Counted from the stretch's first letter, positions 9,249-18,374 are shown. The stretch: 64,000 bases of DNA from Sphingomonas sp. (GCF_024508665.1 NZ_JANINP010000006.1:1044001-1108000); one strand, 5' to 3'. The notes: generated by a model not told the origin, from the sequence alone. Translations and numbers: made by a program.

Positions 9249-9848
9249 CTAAGCCTTGGGTTTCCACGTCACCACGCGCCACGCGTACCACGCCGCGATC
9301 GCCACGCAGATCACAATCGCTGCCGGACCGGTCCACGCCTCCGCCTCGCGGAAGTTCGCGCCGAGATACCAACCGGCGCCGGTCAGGAACGCGTTCCAGA
9401 TGGTCGTTCCGGCGAGCGTCCAGACGATGAACTTCCAGCGCGGCATTTTCGAAATGCCGGCCGGCAGCGACACGATCGACCGGCCGAACGGTGCGAAGCG
9501 CAGCGCGAAGACCAGCCATTGGCCGTGGCGGAAAAAGAAATTGTCGATCCGCTCTACGTCCGACCAGCACACCGTCAGCCAGCGCCCGTTGCGGTCGACG
9601 AACGGCTTGAGGCGCTGCAGCGGCACATTGCGGCCGATCCAGTACCAGAAATAATTGCCCAGGGTGGACCCCAGCGTGCCGGCGATCATCACTCCGACGA
9701 AGGTCAGCTTGCCATGCGCGACCGCGATCCCGGCGAAGCCCATGATGACCTCGGACGGGATCGGCGGGATGATATTCTCCAGCGCCATCCACAGGAAAAT
9801 CGCGACATAGCCCCATTGTTCGAGGCCATCGAGAAACCAATCCGTCAT
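9249..9848 (-). CDS. DedA family membrane protein
   Basis: 199 residues with several membrane segments. Family motifs are visible: PPIPSEVIMGFAG near residue 28, then the GNYFWYWIGR region and FFRHGQWLVFALRFAPFGRS with the conserved arginines, and LPAGISKMPRWKF. DedA/VTT proteins are inner-membrane carriers linked to undecaprenyl-phosphate or phospholipid flipping and proton-motive-force homeostasis. The start overlaps the gshB stop by 4 nt, so the pair is translationally coupled. The last residues are lysine-rich (VVTWKPKA). Confidence 0.88.
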   Translation of the reverse strand: MTDWFLDGLEQWGYVAIFLWMALENIIPPIPSEVIMGFAGIAVAHGKLTFVGVMIAGTLGSTLGNYFWYWIGRNVPLQRLKPFVDRNGRWLTVCWSDVERIDNFFFRHGQWLVFALRFAPFGRSIVSLPAGISKMPRWKFIVWTLAGTTIWNAFLTGAGWYLGANFREAEAWTGPAAIVICVAIAAWYAWRVVTWKPKA

Positions 9849-10801
9849 CCGGTTGCCGCAACCTTCTTCTCGATCGCGTTCCAGATCATCGCCGACACGT
9901 CGACGCCATCGAGCCGCTCAATCGCGACGATGCCGGTGGGAGAGGTAACGTTGATCTCGGTCAGCCACTCTCCGCCGATCACGTCGATTCCGACGAACAG
10001 CAGCCCGCGCTTCTTGAGTTCGGGACCGAGCGCCGCGCAGATCTCGCGCTCTTTGGCGGTCAATTCGGTTTTTACCGCCGACCCGCCGACGGCCAGGTTC
10101 GAGCGGAACTCGCCCTCGCCCGGCACGCGGTTGATCGCGCCCGCAATCTCGCCGTCGACCAGCACGATGCGCTTGTCGCCGCTCGTCACGCCGGGCAGGA
10201 ACGCCTGGAGCATGTGCGGCTCGCGCCAGGTCATGTTGAACACCTCGATCAGCGCCGACAGATTGGTGCCTGCGCGGTCGACCTTGAACACCGCCTTGCC
10301 GCCATTGCCATGGATCGGCTTGACGACGATTTCGCCATGTTCGTGGAGGAATTTGCGCGCTTCCTCCAGGCTGCGCGTGACGAGCGTCGGCGGCATGAAG
10401 CGCGCGAAATCGAGGACGAACACCTTTTCCGGGGCGTTGCGGACGCTGGCCGGGTCGTTGACCACCAGGGTCTTGTCGGCGATCCGCTCGAGCAGGTGCG
10501 TCGCGGTGATATAGCCGAGGTCGAACGGCGGATCCTGGCGCATCAGCACGACGTCGACCTCTGCGCCGAGATCCAGGCTCACCGGCTCGCCGAACGTGAA
10601 ATGGCTGCCGACGACGCGTTCGACAGTGACCGGATGCGCCTTCGCCCAAAGGCGGCCGTCGCGATAATTGAGCGCGTCGGCAGTGTAATGGAACAGCCGG
10701 TGCCCGCGCGCCTGCGCTGTCAGCATCAACGCGAAGCTCGAATCGCCGGCGATGTTGATCGACTCCAGGGGGTCCATCTGGACGGCGACGGTCAGGGTCA
10801 T
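9845..10801 (-). CDS. gshB: Glutathione synthetase
   Basis: 318 residues. An N-terminal domain (MTLTVAVQMDPLESINIAGDSSF begins the protein) precedes an ATP-grasp fold with VVKPIHGNGGKAVF and the C-terminal metal-binding FVGIDVIGGEWLTEINVTSPTG, all typical for GshB. It joins gamma-glutamylcysteine to glycine using ATP in the cytosol. It ends in the start codon of the downstream DedA gene. Upstream a palindromic repeat (10822-10884) separates it from yraN, which is usual synteny (rsmI-yraN-gshB). Confidence 0.96.
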   Translation of the reverse strand: MTLTVAVQMDPLESINIAGDSSFALMLTAQARGHRLFHYTADALNYRDGRLWAKAHPVTVERVVGSHFTFGEPVSLDLGAEVDVVLMRQDPPFDLGYITATHLLERIADKTLVVNDPASVRNAPEKVFVLDFARFMPPTLVTRSLEEARKFLHEHGEIVVKPIHGNGGKAVFKVDRAGTNLSALIEVFNMTWREPHMLQAFLPGVTSGDKRIVLVDGEIAGAINRVPGEGEFRSNLAVGGSAVKTELTAKEREICAALGPELKKRGLLFVGIDVIGGEWLTEINVTSPTGIVAIERLDGVDVSAMIWNAIEKKVAATG

Positions 10802-10821
10802 GCGATTCTCTCTCTTTTACC

Positions 10822-10884
10822 CGTCACCCCAGCGAAAGCTGGGGTCTCATGCGGCCTGAGATGCCAGCTTTCGCTGGCACGACG
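10822..10884. repeat. Palindromic intergenic repeat between yraN and gshB
   Basis: Two adjacent stem-loops (CCCAGCGAAAGCTGGG and GCCAGCTTTCGCTGGC) lie between CGTCACC and a related end. This belongs to the CCAGCGAAAGCTGG type family also seen at 24982-25070 and 20406-20423. Confidence 0.75.
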
Positions 10885-10915
10885 GATGGGTGTCTATGCG
10901 TGTTATCCGGCTATG

Positions 10916-11341
10916 TCACCCGATCCACGCATTCTCGATATGGCGAGGCCGGGTGCCCGGCGCCAGCAGGATAACGTCGACGCGGATATCGTCGCCCGGC
11001 CCGGCATAACGCTGCATCAGCACCTCGGCCGCGGCCGCTACCCGAGTGAGCCGCCGTTCGTCGATCGCGAAATCCAGTTCGGCGGACGTCGCGCGCATCT
11101 TCACTTCGACAAAGGCGATGAGGTTGCCCTTGCGCGCGACGAGATCGACTTCGCCCGCCGGCGTGCGGACGCGCTTGTCGAGGATGCGCCAGCCCTTGAG
11201 CCTCAGCCACCATGCGGCGATCCGCTCGCCACGCCGGCCCGAGGCTTCGGCGGCGCGGCGATCCCTCTTAAAGCCCCTCTCCTTCAGGGGAGGGGTTGGG
11301 GGTGGGGTTGGGTTTCCGGTGCTCAGCCAAGCCTCCCCCAC
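10916..11341 (-). CDS. yraN: UPF0102 family protein YraN, N-terminus altered by repeat
   Basis: The conserved part starts at RDRRAAEASGRRGE and continues with GEVDLVARKGNLIAFVEVK, the restriction-endonuclease-like core of the UPF0102 family (D, E-x-K). YraN has no firmly settled role. No ATG, GTG or TTG precedes the conserved region inside the usual distance. The only in-frame start is a GTG at 11341 within a palindromic repeat, which adds about 28 proline-rich residues (TPPPTPPLKERG). Either the repeat replaced the native start and still supplies one, or the gene is poorly translated. It lies 46 nt after rsmI on the same strand. Confidence 0.8.
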   Translation of the reverse strand: MGEAWLSTGNPTPPPTPPLKERGFKRDRRAAEASGRRGERIAAWWLRLKGWRILDKRVRTPAGEVDLVARKGNLIAFVEVKMRATSAELDFAIDERRLTRVAAAAEVLMQRYAGPGDDIRVDVILLAPGTRPRHIENAWIG

Positions 11342-11370
11342 CCCAACCCCTCCCCTGAAGGGGAGGGGCT
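11272..11370. repeat. GC-rich inverted-repeat element (empty form) over the yraN start
   Basis: Two inverted arms, each with its own hairpin (CCCCTTCAGGGGAGGGG type) plus a GGGGGTGGGG flank, enclose about 30 nt. The same architecture is at 48444-48552, and the arms resemble those around the DUF559 gene at 45104-45558. Confidence 0.85.
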
Positions 11371-11387
11371 ATTACTGATCGTCCTTG

Positions 11388-12221
11388 TCATTTCTTCATC
11401 TCCATCGCCCGCGCATAAAGCTCGCGCCGATCGAGGTTCAGCCGCTTGGCCACTTCGCTCGCCGCCTTGCTTGCAGGCAATCGCGTCAACGCCTCGGCCA
11501 GCGCGCTATCCACATCCTCCATGCTCGCCGGTGCCGCTTCGCCCGGCGGTGCCACCACCACCACGATCTCGCCCTTGGGCGGCGCGTCGGCATAGCGCGT
11601 GGCGAGCGTCGACAAGGTCCCGGTCACCGCTTCCTCGAATTTCTTGGTTATTTCGCGCGTCACCGCTGCTTCGCGGTCGCCGAGCTTCTCCGCCAGCAGC
11701 GCCAAGGTCGCCGCGAGGCGGGGTCCCGATTCGTACAGCACCAAGGTCGCCCGTATAGCCGCCACTTCGTCAATCGCTTCCGCCTTGGCGCCCGCTTTGG
11801 CCGGCAGGAAGCCGATGAACAGGAACCGATCGGTCGGTAGGCCAGCCAGGGTCAGCGCCGCGATCGCCGCGCAAGGGCCCGGGATCGTGACGACCGCATG
11901 TCCGGCCGCGCGCGCGTCGCGGACCAGTTTATAGCCTGGGTCGGAGATCAGCGGGGTTCCCGCGTCGCTCACCAGCGCGATCGCCTCTCGCCCCATCCGT
12001 TCGACGAGCCCAGGGCGGATGCGGTCGGCATTATGGTCGTGGTAGGCGATCATCGGCCGCTTTATGCCGATGTGCCGGAACAGTCCGGCCGTCACGCGCG
12101 TATCCTCGACCGCGACCAGGGCGGCATTCGACAGCACGTGCGCGGCGCGCGGCGACAAGTCACCGAGATTGCCGATCGGGGTGGCGACGATATAGAGACC
12201 GGGCATAAGAACATCAGACAT
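11388..12221 (-). CDS. rsmI: 16S rRNA (cytidine-2'-O-)-methyltransferase RsmI
   Basis: 277 residues from the ATG at 12221 (MSDVLMPGLYIVATPIGNLG). The TP-methylase fold shows VATPIGNLGD at the start, VEDTRVT, the SDAGTPLISDPG motif and IPGPCAAIAALTLAGLPTD. RsmI methylates C1402 of 16S rRNA with SAM. The open frame runs further upstream, but the homologous part begins here and only 12 nt separate it from the divergent lipoprotein gene. A second ATG at 12206 is possible. Confidence 0.95.
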   Translation of the reverse strand: MSDVLMPGLYIVATPIGNLGDLSPRAAHVLSNAALVAVEDTRVTAGLFRHIGIKRPMIAYHDHNADRIRPGLVERMGREAIALVSDAGTPLISDPGYKLVRDARAAGHAVVTIPGPCAAIAALTLAGLPTDRFLFIGFLPAKAGAKAEAIDEVAAIRATLVLYESGPRLAATLALLAEKLGDREAAVTREITKKFEEAVTGTLSTLATRYADAPPKGEIVVVVAPPGEAAPASMEDVDSALAEALTRLPASKAASEVAKRLNLDRRELYARAMEMKK

Positions 12222-12233
12222 CAGGGGATCGTC

Positions 12234-13424
12234 ATGGCAGAGGCAGCAACCGCACCGCAACGACTGACGCAACTGAAGCGGGCTGTTTTCCTGTTCGGGC
12301 TGATGGTGCTCAGCGCCTGTTCGACCGTCGTGCCGCGCGGCGCTCCTCCGGTGGAACGCGGTCCCGCGGTCGTCGCGCCACCGGTGGCGCCACCGGTGGT
12401 CCCGGGCCTGCCGACCGATAACGAGCATCATATGGTCGCCTTGCTGGTCCCGCTGAGCGGCACCAATGCCGGGGTCGGCAAGAGCATCGCCAACGCGACT
12501 CAGCTCGCGCTGCTGGACACCAACAACGCTTCGCTGCGGATCACGACCTACGATACCGCGACGGGTGCTGCCGCGGCGGCAGAGCGTGCGATCGATGATG
12601 GCGCACGCGTGATCCTCGGGCCGTTGCTCGCGGAGGACGTTCGCGTGGTCAGCCCGATCGCCAGGCGCGCCGGCGTGCCGGTAATCAGTTTCTCGAACGA
12701 TTCGAGCCTGGCGGGCTCGGGCGCCTATCTCATGGGCTATTCCCCGGCCCAGTCGATCGAGCGCGTCGTCGATTATGCCCGCGACCAGGGGATCACCACC
12801 TATGGTGGCCTGGTCGCCAACGGAATCTATGGCCAGCGCGCCTCGACCGCGTTCCTTCGCGCCGTCGAATCGGCCAAGGGCCAGGTGATCTCGCTGCAGA
12901 ATTACGACCATAGCAATCCGTCGATCACCGGCGCGACGCTGCGCCTCGGCAAGGCGGGGGCGGTCGGCGCGGTCCTGGTCGTCGATGACGGTGCCACCGC
13001 GGCTGGGATCGTCCCGCTATTGCGCCGCAACGGAGAGGCTGGCGCGCGTGTGCTTGGCACCGAGCGCTGGAATACCGAGGCGTCGATTGCCGCCAAGCCC
13101 GCGCTCAACGGCGCCTGGTTCGCCAGCGTCCCCGACAATCTCTATCGCCAATATGCGGTCAAATACCGCGCGCGGTTCGGCGCGGCACCCTATCGCCTGT
13201 CGAGCATGGGTTATGACGCGGTGCTGCTGACGATCCGCATTGCGCGCGACTGGCGGATAGGCGCGCCTTTCCCCGAAGAGCGCCTGCGCGACAGGGACGG
13301 CTTTGCCGGCATCGACGGCGCGTTCCGGTTCAACCGCGACGGTATCGCCGAACGCGCGCTCGAGGTGCAGGAAATTCGTGGTGGCACGACCGTGACGATC
13401 TCGCCCGCGCCGGCCGGGTTCTAA
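12234..13424 (+). CDS. Penicillin-binding protein activator, LpoA-like lipoprotein
   Basis: 396 residues. The signal sequence ends in a lipobox LSAC with the lipidated Cys at 29. The mature part is a periplasmic-binding-protein type I fold (ALLVPLSGTNAGVGKSIANA; VISFSNDSSLAGSGAYLMGYSP), as in LpoA and Leu/Ile/Val-binding relatives. LpoA lipoproteins reach from the outer membrane to activate PBP1a. It is divergent from rsmI, the conserved arrangement of the E. coli yraL(rsmI)-yraM(lpoA)-yraN locus. Short repeats (PPVAPPV) follow the Cys. Confidence 0.85.
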   Translation: MAEAATAPQRLTQLKRAVFLFGLMVLSACSTVVPRGAPPVERGPAVVAPPVAPPVVPGLPTDNEHHMVALLVPLSGTNAGVGKSIANATQLALLDTNNASLRITTYDTATGAAAAAERAIDDGARVILGPLLAEDVRVVSPIARRAGVPVISFSNDSSLAGSGAYLMGYSPAQSIERVVDYARDQGITTYGGLVANGIYGQRASTAFLRAVESAKGQVISLQNYDHSNPSITGATLRLGKAGAVGAVLVVDDGATAAGIVPLLRRNGEAGARVLGTERWNTEASIAAKPALNGAWFASVPDNLYRQYAVKYRARFGAAPYRLSSMGYDAVLLTIRIARDWRIGAPFPEERLRDRDGFAGIDGAFRFNRDGIAERALEVQEIRGGTTVTISPAPAGF

Positions 13425-13433
13425 GCAACGATA

Positions 13434-13464
13434 AATCCTCCCGACGCTTTGCGTGGGGAGGATT
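13434..13464. terminator. Bidirectional stem-loop between lpoA-like gene and hemW
   Basis: AATCCTCCC pairs perfectly with GGGAGGATT around a loop containing GACGCTTTGCGT. It lies between convergent stop codons, with A-rich sequence at one side and T at the other. Termination in both directions is inferred. Confidence 0.6.
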
Positions 13465-14618
13465 CAGGTCGTCTCGGGGACGCGAACGATGTCGCCCAGG
13501 ATGGCGTTGAGCACCGGCATGCCCGCATCGGTGGCGCGTAAGCGTGTGCCGGTCCGCTCGAGCAATCCCTGCGCGGTTAACCGCTCGATTGCTGGTCCGT
13601 CCGCCAGTTCATCGATCGGCTGACCGCCCAGCGTCGCGATGCGATCCAGGTTTATTCCCTCGGCCAGCCGCAAGCCCATCAGCATCGCTTCGATTGCGCG
13701 TTCGCGGGGAGCGAGCGCGTCCTCCTGCTCGATGCCGTGGCCGTTACGCGAGACCGCCTCGATCCAATTTTCGGGTTTGCGCCGCCTCTGCGTCGCAACG
13801 CCGGCACGCCGACCATGCGCGCCCGGCCCGATCCCGGCATAATCCTGGTACCGCCAATAGGTCAGGTTGTGGCGGCTCTCCGCTCCGGGACGCGCATGAT
13901 TGGAAATCTCGTACGCCGGCATGCCCGCGCTCGCCGTCAGCGCGCGCGTGAGTTCGAACAGGTCGGCGGCGCGGTCGTCGTCTGGCAGTACCAGCCGCCC
14001 GGCTAGCGCCTCGGTCTGGAAGCGCGTGCCGGGTTCGATCGTCAGCTGATAGAGCGATAGATGCTCGGTGCCGAATGATAGCGCGCGGGCGAGTTCGGCG
14101 TGCCAGTCGGCCAGTCCTTGATCGGGCCGGGCGTAGATGAGGTCGAAGCTCACCCGCTCGAACACGCGCTGGGCGGTGTCGAGCGCGGCGAGCCCTTCGG
14201 TCACGTCGTGCGCGCGGCCTAGAAAGGCCAAGGTCTCGTCGTCGAGCGCTTGCAGCCCCAGGCTCACCCGGTTGACGCCGGCCGCGGCGAGATCGGCGAA
14301 CCGTGCCGCTTCTACCGATGACGGGTTGGCTTCCAGCGTAATCTCGATGCCCGGCTCGAACCCCCAGGCGCGCTCGGCGGCGTCGAGCACTGCCGCTACC
14401 GTCGCCGGCGGCATCAGCGAGGGCGTGCCGCCACCGAAGAAGATCGATCCCAGCCGCCGTTCCGGCAGCGCCGCCGCTTCATGCGCCAGATCGGCGAGCA
14501 GCGCGTCGCGCCACAGCTCCTGGTCGACACTCTCGCGAACATGGCTGTTGAAGTCGCAATAGGGACATTTCGAGACGCAGAACGGCCAATGGACGTATAA
14601 GGCGAGAGGGTCGGACAT
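13464..14618 (-). CDS. hemW: Radical SAM heme chaperone HemW
   Basis: 384 residues. The radical SAM cluster motif is C14-x3-C18-x2-C21 followed by DFNSHV, then FFGGGTPSLMP and the EITLEANPSS and GVNRVSLGLQ segments. The HemW C-terminal domain contains the RHNLTYWRYQDYAGIGPGAHG segment. HemW, once misnamed oxygen-independent coproporphyrinogen oxidase, binds heme and delivers it to respiratory proteins. It belongs to the conserved hemW-rdgB-rph neighbourhood, here interrupted by two CAP genes. Confidence 0.93.
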   Translation of the reverse strand: MSDPLALYVHWPFCVSKCPYCDFNSHVRESVDQELWRDALLADLAHEAAALPERRLGSIFFGGGTPSLMPPATVAAVLDAAERAWGFEPGIEITLEANPSSVEAARFADLAAAGVNRVSLGLQALDDETLAFLGRAHDVTEGLAALDTAQRVFERVSFDLIYARPDQGLADWHAELARALSFGTEHLSLYQLTIEPGTRFQTEALAGRLVLPDDDRAADLFELTRALTASAGMPAYEISNHARPGAESRHNLTYWRYQDYAGIGPGAHGRRAGVATQRRRKPENWIEAVSRNGHGIEQEDALAPRERAIEAMLMGLRLAEGINLDRIATLGGQPIDELADGPAIERLTAQGLLERTGTRLRATDAGMPVLNAILGDIVRVPETT

Positions 14619-14645
14619 CTGACCCGTGCATATGGAGACGCTCGT

Positions 14646-15206
14646 ATGATCAGGAAAGCGGGGATCGCACTATTGGCGATGGTGCTGACCGGCTGCGGTG
14701 CGCCGGGCGCGCCTGAGCGCGTGGTCGAGCCGCGCACCGGCACCGTGCCCGCGCAGCGCGGCGGCGCGTTACTCCGCCAGGTGATGCTCGCCAGGCATAA
14801 CGACACCCGCCGTGCGGTCGGCGTCGCGCCGCTGGCTTGGGACGACGCCCTTGCCGCGCATGCGTTGGACTATGCCCGCGAGCTCGCCCGCACGCGGCGC
14901 TTCCAGCACGCGCCCCAGCCGATGGGGCCGGGGCGCGAAGGCGAGAACCTGTTCACCGGCACGCGTGACGCTTATTCCTTTGCCGAGATGATCCAGTACT
15001 GGATCGACGAGCGGAAGTGGTTCGTGAACGCGCCGGCGCCCGATTTCAGCACCACCGGCAATGGCGAGGCGGTAGCGCATTACACGCAGATCATCTGGCA
15101 CACGACAACGCGGGTCGGCTGCGCCATAGCGAGCAACGATCACGACGATTATCTCGTCTGCCGCTACGCTCCGCCGGGCAACGTGATAGGGTTGAAGGCG
15201 CTTTAA
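14646..15206 (+). CDS. CAP (SCP/PR-1) domain lipoprotein
   Basis: 186 residues. The lipobox LTGC gives a lipidated Cys at 17. The CAP fold follows with HNDTRRAVGVAPLAWDD, GENLFTG, HYTQIIWHTTTRVGCA and the YLVCRYAPPGNV signature, including the two His and two Glu positions typical of the cavity. The role of bacterial CAP proteins is unknown. It is the first of two tandem paralogues and is divergent from hemW with only 27 nt between starts. Confidence 0.88.
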   Translation: MIRKAGIALLAMVLTGCGAPGAPERVVEPRTGTVPAQRGGALLRQVMLARHNDTRRAVGVAPLAWDDALAAHALDYARELARTRRFQHAPQPMGPGREGENLFTGTRDAYSFAEMIQYWIDERKWFVNAPAPDFSTTGNGEAVAHYTQIIWHTTTRVGCAIASNDHDDYLVCRYAPPGNVIGLKAL

Positions 15207-15255
15207 GGCTTCTCGCCGAGCGCCCGTTAACGCCACACGCGCGATATGCGCGAGG

Positions 15256-15780
15256 ATGATCCGCTATCGTTTTATCGCCGCGATCGCGTTGCTGCCGCTG
15301 ACCGCGAACGCACCAATGCCGCGTCCCGGCGGCGCCGCATTCATTCGCGCGATGCTCGACAGCCAGAACGAAGCGCGCCGGGTGGCGGGCGTTCCGGACC
15401 TTGCCTGGGATGACAATCTCGCGGTCGATGCCCAGCAATGGGCCGACCATCTGGCGGGAACCAGTAGCTTCTATTATTCGGACAATGATCGCGGCAACGA
15501 CCCGGATGGAGAGGGCGAGAACCTCTTCATGGGCACCCAGGATGCCTACAGCTATCAGCAAATGGTCGGCATGTGGGTCGACGAGAAGAAGTTCTATCGC
15601 GACGGCGTGATGCCCAATCTGTCGACCACCGGGAATTGGGACGATGTCGGGCATTATACCCAGATCATCTGGCGCTCGACCCGCCGCGTCGGCTGCGCGC
15701 TCGCGAATAATGGCGAGGACGATTACCTTGTCTGCCGCTATTCCGAGCCGGGCAATTTCTACGGGGAAAGCCCGCGGTAA
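15256..15780 (+). CDS. CAP (SCP/PR-1) domain secreted protein, tandem paralogue
   Basis: 174 residues. A short signal peptide ends near LTANA without a lipobox. The CAP motifs are GENLFMG, HYTQIIWRSTRRVGCA and YLVCRYSEPGN. It is clearly a duplicate of the preceding gene but lacks the lipidation signal, so one copy is membrane-anchored and one is free in the periplasm or secreted. Only 49 nt separate the two. No catalytic function can be assigned. Confidence 0.87.
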   Translation: MIRYRFIAAIALLPLTANAPMPRPGGAAFIRAMLDSQNEARRVAGVPDLAWDDNLAVDAQQWADHLAGTSSFYYSDNDRGNDPDGEGENLFMGTQDAYSYQQMVGMWVDEKKFYRDGVMPNLSTTGNWDDVGHYTQIIWRSTRRVGCALANNGEDDYLVCRYSEPGNFYGESPR

Positions 15781-15819
15781 GCCGAACTCCGCTCCCTGGG
15801 AAGGAGGGGAGGCTGACGC

Positions 15820-16449
15820 TCAGAGAACGGCGTCGACCAGCTGTCTGAACGCCGCCGCGCGGTGCGTCAGCGAGGTCTTTTCGTCCGGCATCATCTCGCC
15901 GAACGTGCGGTCGTGGCCGTCGGGCAGGAACATCGGGTCGTAGCCGAAGCCGTGCTCGCCGCGCGGCGGCCATACCAGCACGCCGTCGACGCGTCCTTCG
16001 AACCATTCGACATGGCCGTCGGGCCAGGCCAGCGCCAGCGCGCAGACGAAATGCGCGTCGCGAACGGCATCAGGGCCGGTCGCGGCGAGATTGTCTTCGA
16101 CCAGCTTCATCGCCAGGCCGAAATCCTTGGCCGGTCCCGCCCAGCGTGCGGAGAAGATGCCGGGATCGCCGTTCAGCGCCTCGACGCACAGCCCGCTATC
16201 GTCGGCCAGGGCGGGCAGGCCCGACAGGTCGGCCGCCTGCAGCGCCTTCAATTCGGCATTGGCGACGAAGGTCGTGCCAGTTTCCTCCGGCTCGGGCAGG
16301 TCGAGCGATTTCGCCGACACCGGCTGGATGCCATACGGCCCCAGCAGCGCCTCGATCTCGCGCACCTTGCCCTCGTTATGGCTGGCGATGACCAGCTTGC
16401 CGGGGGCGAGCTTGCGGATCGCCTGGGGATAATCGCTCTCGCCGCTCAT
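15820..16449 (-). CDS. rdgB: RdgB/HAM1 family non-canonical purine NTP pyrophosphatase
   Basis: 209 residues. Family motifs are [15 protein letters not shown] at about 19-33, [27 protein letters not shown] and [10 protein letters not shown], with SLTHRAAAF near the end. It hydrolyses ITP, dITP and XTP to monophosphates, cleaning the nucleotide pool. It overlaps rph by four bases, and the two are an operon in most alphaproteobacteria. Confidence 0.95.
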   Translation of the reverse strand: MSGESDYPQAIRKLAPGKLVIASHNEGKVREIEALLGPYGIQPVSAKSLDLPEPEETGTTFVANAELKALQAADLSGLPALADDSGLCVEALNGDPGIFSARWAGPAKDFGLAMKLVEDNLAATGPDAVRDAHFVCALALAWPDGHVEWFEGRVDGVLVWPPRGEHGFGYDPMFLPDGHDRTFGEMMPDEKTSLTHRAAAFRQLVDAVL

Positions 16450-17168
16450 CCTGCCGATCCAACCGCTTTCGCCTGCGCCGCGAAGATCTCGTTGCAGCCG
16501 ATCCGCGCGAGCCGCAGCAGCCTCAACAGCGCTTCCTCGTCATAGGTTGCATGTTCGGCGGTCGCTTGCGCCTCGGCGATGTGGCCATTCTCGAGTAGTA
16601 CGAAATTGGCATCGGCATCGGCATTCGAATCCTCGTCATAATCGAGGTCGAGCACCGGCGTGCCCTGGAAGATGCCGCAACTGACCGCCGCGACCTTCTG
16701 CGTCAGCGGATCATGGGCGATCTTGCCGTCGCGCATCAGTCCGTTGATCGCCAGCCTGAGCGCGACCCAAGCGCCCGAGATCGACGCGGTGCGCGTGCCG
16801 CCATCGGCCTGGATGACGTCGCAATCGAGAGTGATCTGATGCTCGCCTAGCAGCGTCAGGTCGGTCACTGCGCGCAAGCTGCGCCCGATCAACCGCTGAA
16901 TCTCCTGCGTGCGTCCCGATTGCTTGCCGCGCGCCGCCTCGCGCGCGCCGCGGGTATGCGTGGCGCGCGGTAGCATGCCATATTCGGCGGTCACCCAGCC
17001 CTGACCCTTGCCGCGCAGCCAAGGCGGCAAGCGATCCTCGACCGAGGCGGTCACCAGCACCTTGGTATCGCCGAACCCGACCAGCACCGATCCTTCGGCA
17101 TGCTTGGTGAAATGGGGTTCGATGGTGATCGTACGCATCTGATCGGGGGCGCGGCCGCTGGGGCGCAT
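16446..17168 (-). CDS. rph: Ribonuclease PH
   Basis: 240 residues. RNase PH motifs are [28 protein letters not shown], the [15 protein letters not shown] substrate loop and the [18 protein letters not shown] phosphate-binding segment. It trims tRNA 3' ends phosphorolytically as a hexamer. The start at 17168 is an ATG giving [12 protein letters not shown], the standard N-terminus. It is divergent from hrcA, with 128 nt between containing a 12 bp palindrome GGCCCTAGGGCC at 17195-17206. Confidence 0.96.
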   Translation of the reverse strand: MRPSGRAPDQMRTITIEPHFTKHAEGSVLVGFGDTKVLVTASVEDRLPPWLRGKGQGWVTAEYGMLPRATHTRGAREAARGKQSGRTQEIQRLIGRSLRAVTDLTLLGEHQITLDCDVIQADGGTRTASISGAWVALRLAINGLMRDGKIAHDPLTQKVAAVSCGIFQGTPVLDLDYDEDSNADADANFVLLENGHIAEAQATAEHATYDEEALLRLLRLARIGCNEIFAAQAKAVGSAG

Positions 17169-17296
17169 GTAAGTCTCCTGAAACTGGTGGCGACGGCCCT
17201 AGGGCCTCAAGCCACGGGCGGCAATCGCCTCGTGTCGAACCCGTTGCGGTAAGCGGTGGGATTGAGCGGCAGGCCCACGCCGCCTAGATCAGGCGC

Positions 17297-18340
17297 ATGA
17301 CCGCCCCAGCCGTGACCGAATTGTCCGATCGCGCGCGCGACATCTTTCGCGCGGTGGTCGAGGGCTATCTCGACACCGGCCAGCCGGTGGGCTCGCGCAC
17401 GCTCGCCGATGCCGGCGTGTTCGGCCTGTCGCCGGCGTCGATTCGCAACGTCATGGCGGAGCTCGAAGCGCTCGGCCTACTCAGTCATCCGCATACCAGC
17501 GCCGGGCGAATGCCGACCGATACCGGCCTGCGCTTGTTCGTCGACGGTATGATGCGCGTCGCCGAGCCGAGCAAGGAGGAGCGCGCAGCGATCGAGGGCA
17601 GGGCGGTGCGTTCCGGTCCGGTCGAGGAGGCGCTGGCGGCTACCACGGCGGCCCTTAGCGGCTTGTCGGCCTGCGCTGGATTGGTGCTGGTGCCGAGAAG
17701 CGAATTGGTGCTGCGCCAGATCAGTTTCGTGCCTTTGTCGCCGGGCCGCGCGCTAGCGGTGATCGTCGGCGATGACGGCCAGGTCGAGAATCGCGTCGTC
17801 GATCTCGCGCCCGGCACTAGCCAGGCGGCCTTGGTCGAGGCCGGCAATTACATGTCGGCGACGCTCGCCGGACTGACTCTGGCGGAGGCACGAGCGCGGC
17901 TCGACCGCCAACTTGCCGCCGACCGCGCCGCGCTCGACAAGGCCGCGGCAACCTTGATCGAACAGGGCATCGCCGTGTGGAGCGAGGATTCGGATCGCCG
18001 CCCGGTGCTGATCGTGCGCGGCCAGGGGCGGTTGATCGATGCGGCCGCGGCCGAGGATCTCGAACGCGTCCGCGACCTGCTCGACGATCTCGAGGGCAAG
18101 CAGGAGATCGCCGGGTTGCTCGACAGCGCGCGGACCGCCGAATCGACCCGCATCTTCATCGGCGCGGAGAACAAGTTGTTCGCATTGTCCGGCTCGTCGG
18201 TGATCGCGCGGCCGTTCCGCGGGATCGACGGCCGCGTGGTCGGCGTGGTGGGAGTAATCGGGCCGACCCGGTTGAACTATGCGCGAGTCGTGCCCATGGT
18301 GGATTTCACCGCCGCAACCCTCTCCCGCCTGATCGGTTGA
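17297..18340 (+). CDS. hrcA: Heat-inducible transcription repressor HrcA
   Basis: 347 residues. The N-terminal winged helix has SDRARDIFRAVVEGYLDTGQ and PASIRNVMAELEALGLL, followed by SAGRMPTDTGLRLFVDGM. The C-terminal part contains the GAF-like effector domain (TRIFIGAENKL). HrcA represses chaperone operons through CIRCE elements with GroEL as co-regulator. No CIRCE sequence was seen here, so its targets (probably groES-groEL) are elsewhere. It precedes grpE by 34 nt on the same strand. Confidence 0.95.
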   Translation: MTAPAVTELSDRARDIFRAVVEGYLDTGQPVGSRTLADAGVFGLSPASIRNVMAELEALGLLSHPHTSAGRMPTDTGLRLFVDGMMRVAEPSKEERAAIEGRAVRSGPVEEALAATTAALSGLSACAGLVLVPRSELVLRQISFVPLSPGRALAVIVGDDGQVENRVVDLAPGTSQAALVEAGNYMSATLAGLTLAEARARLDRQLAADRAALDKAAATLIEQGIAVWSEDSDRRPVLIVRGQGRLIDAAAAEDLERVRDLLDDLEGKQEIAGLLDSARTAESTRIFIGAENKLFALSGSSVIARPFRGIDGRVVGVVGVIGPTRLNYARVVPMVDFTAATLSRLIG

Positions 18341-18374
18341 GAGGCAGCAATTTTTCGGGGCCAAGACGAAGAGA

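Noticed and set aside
17169..17296. CIRCE element before hrcA
   Set aside because: No TTAGCACTC-N9-GAGTGCTAA or close variant could be found; only an unrelated GGCCCTAGGGCC palindrome.
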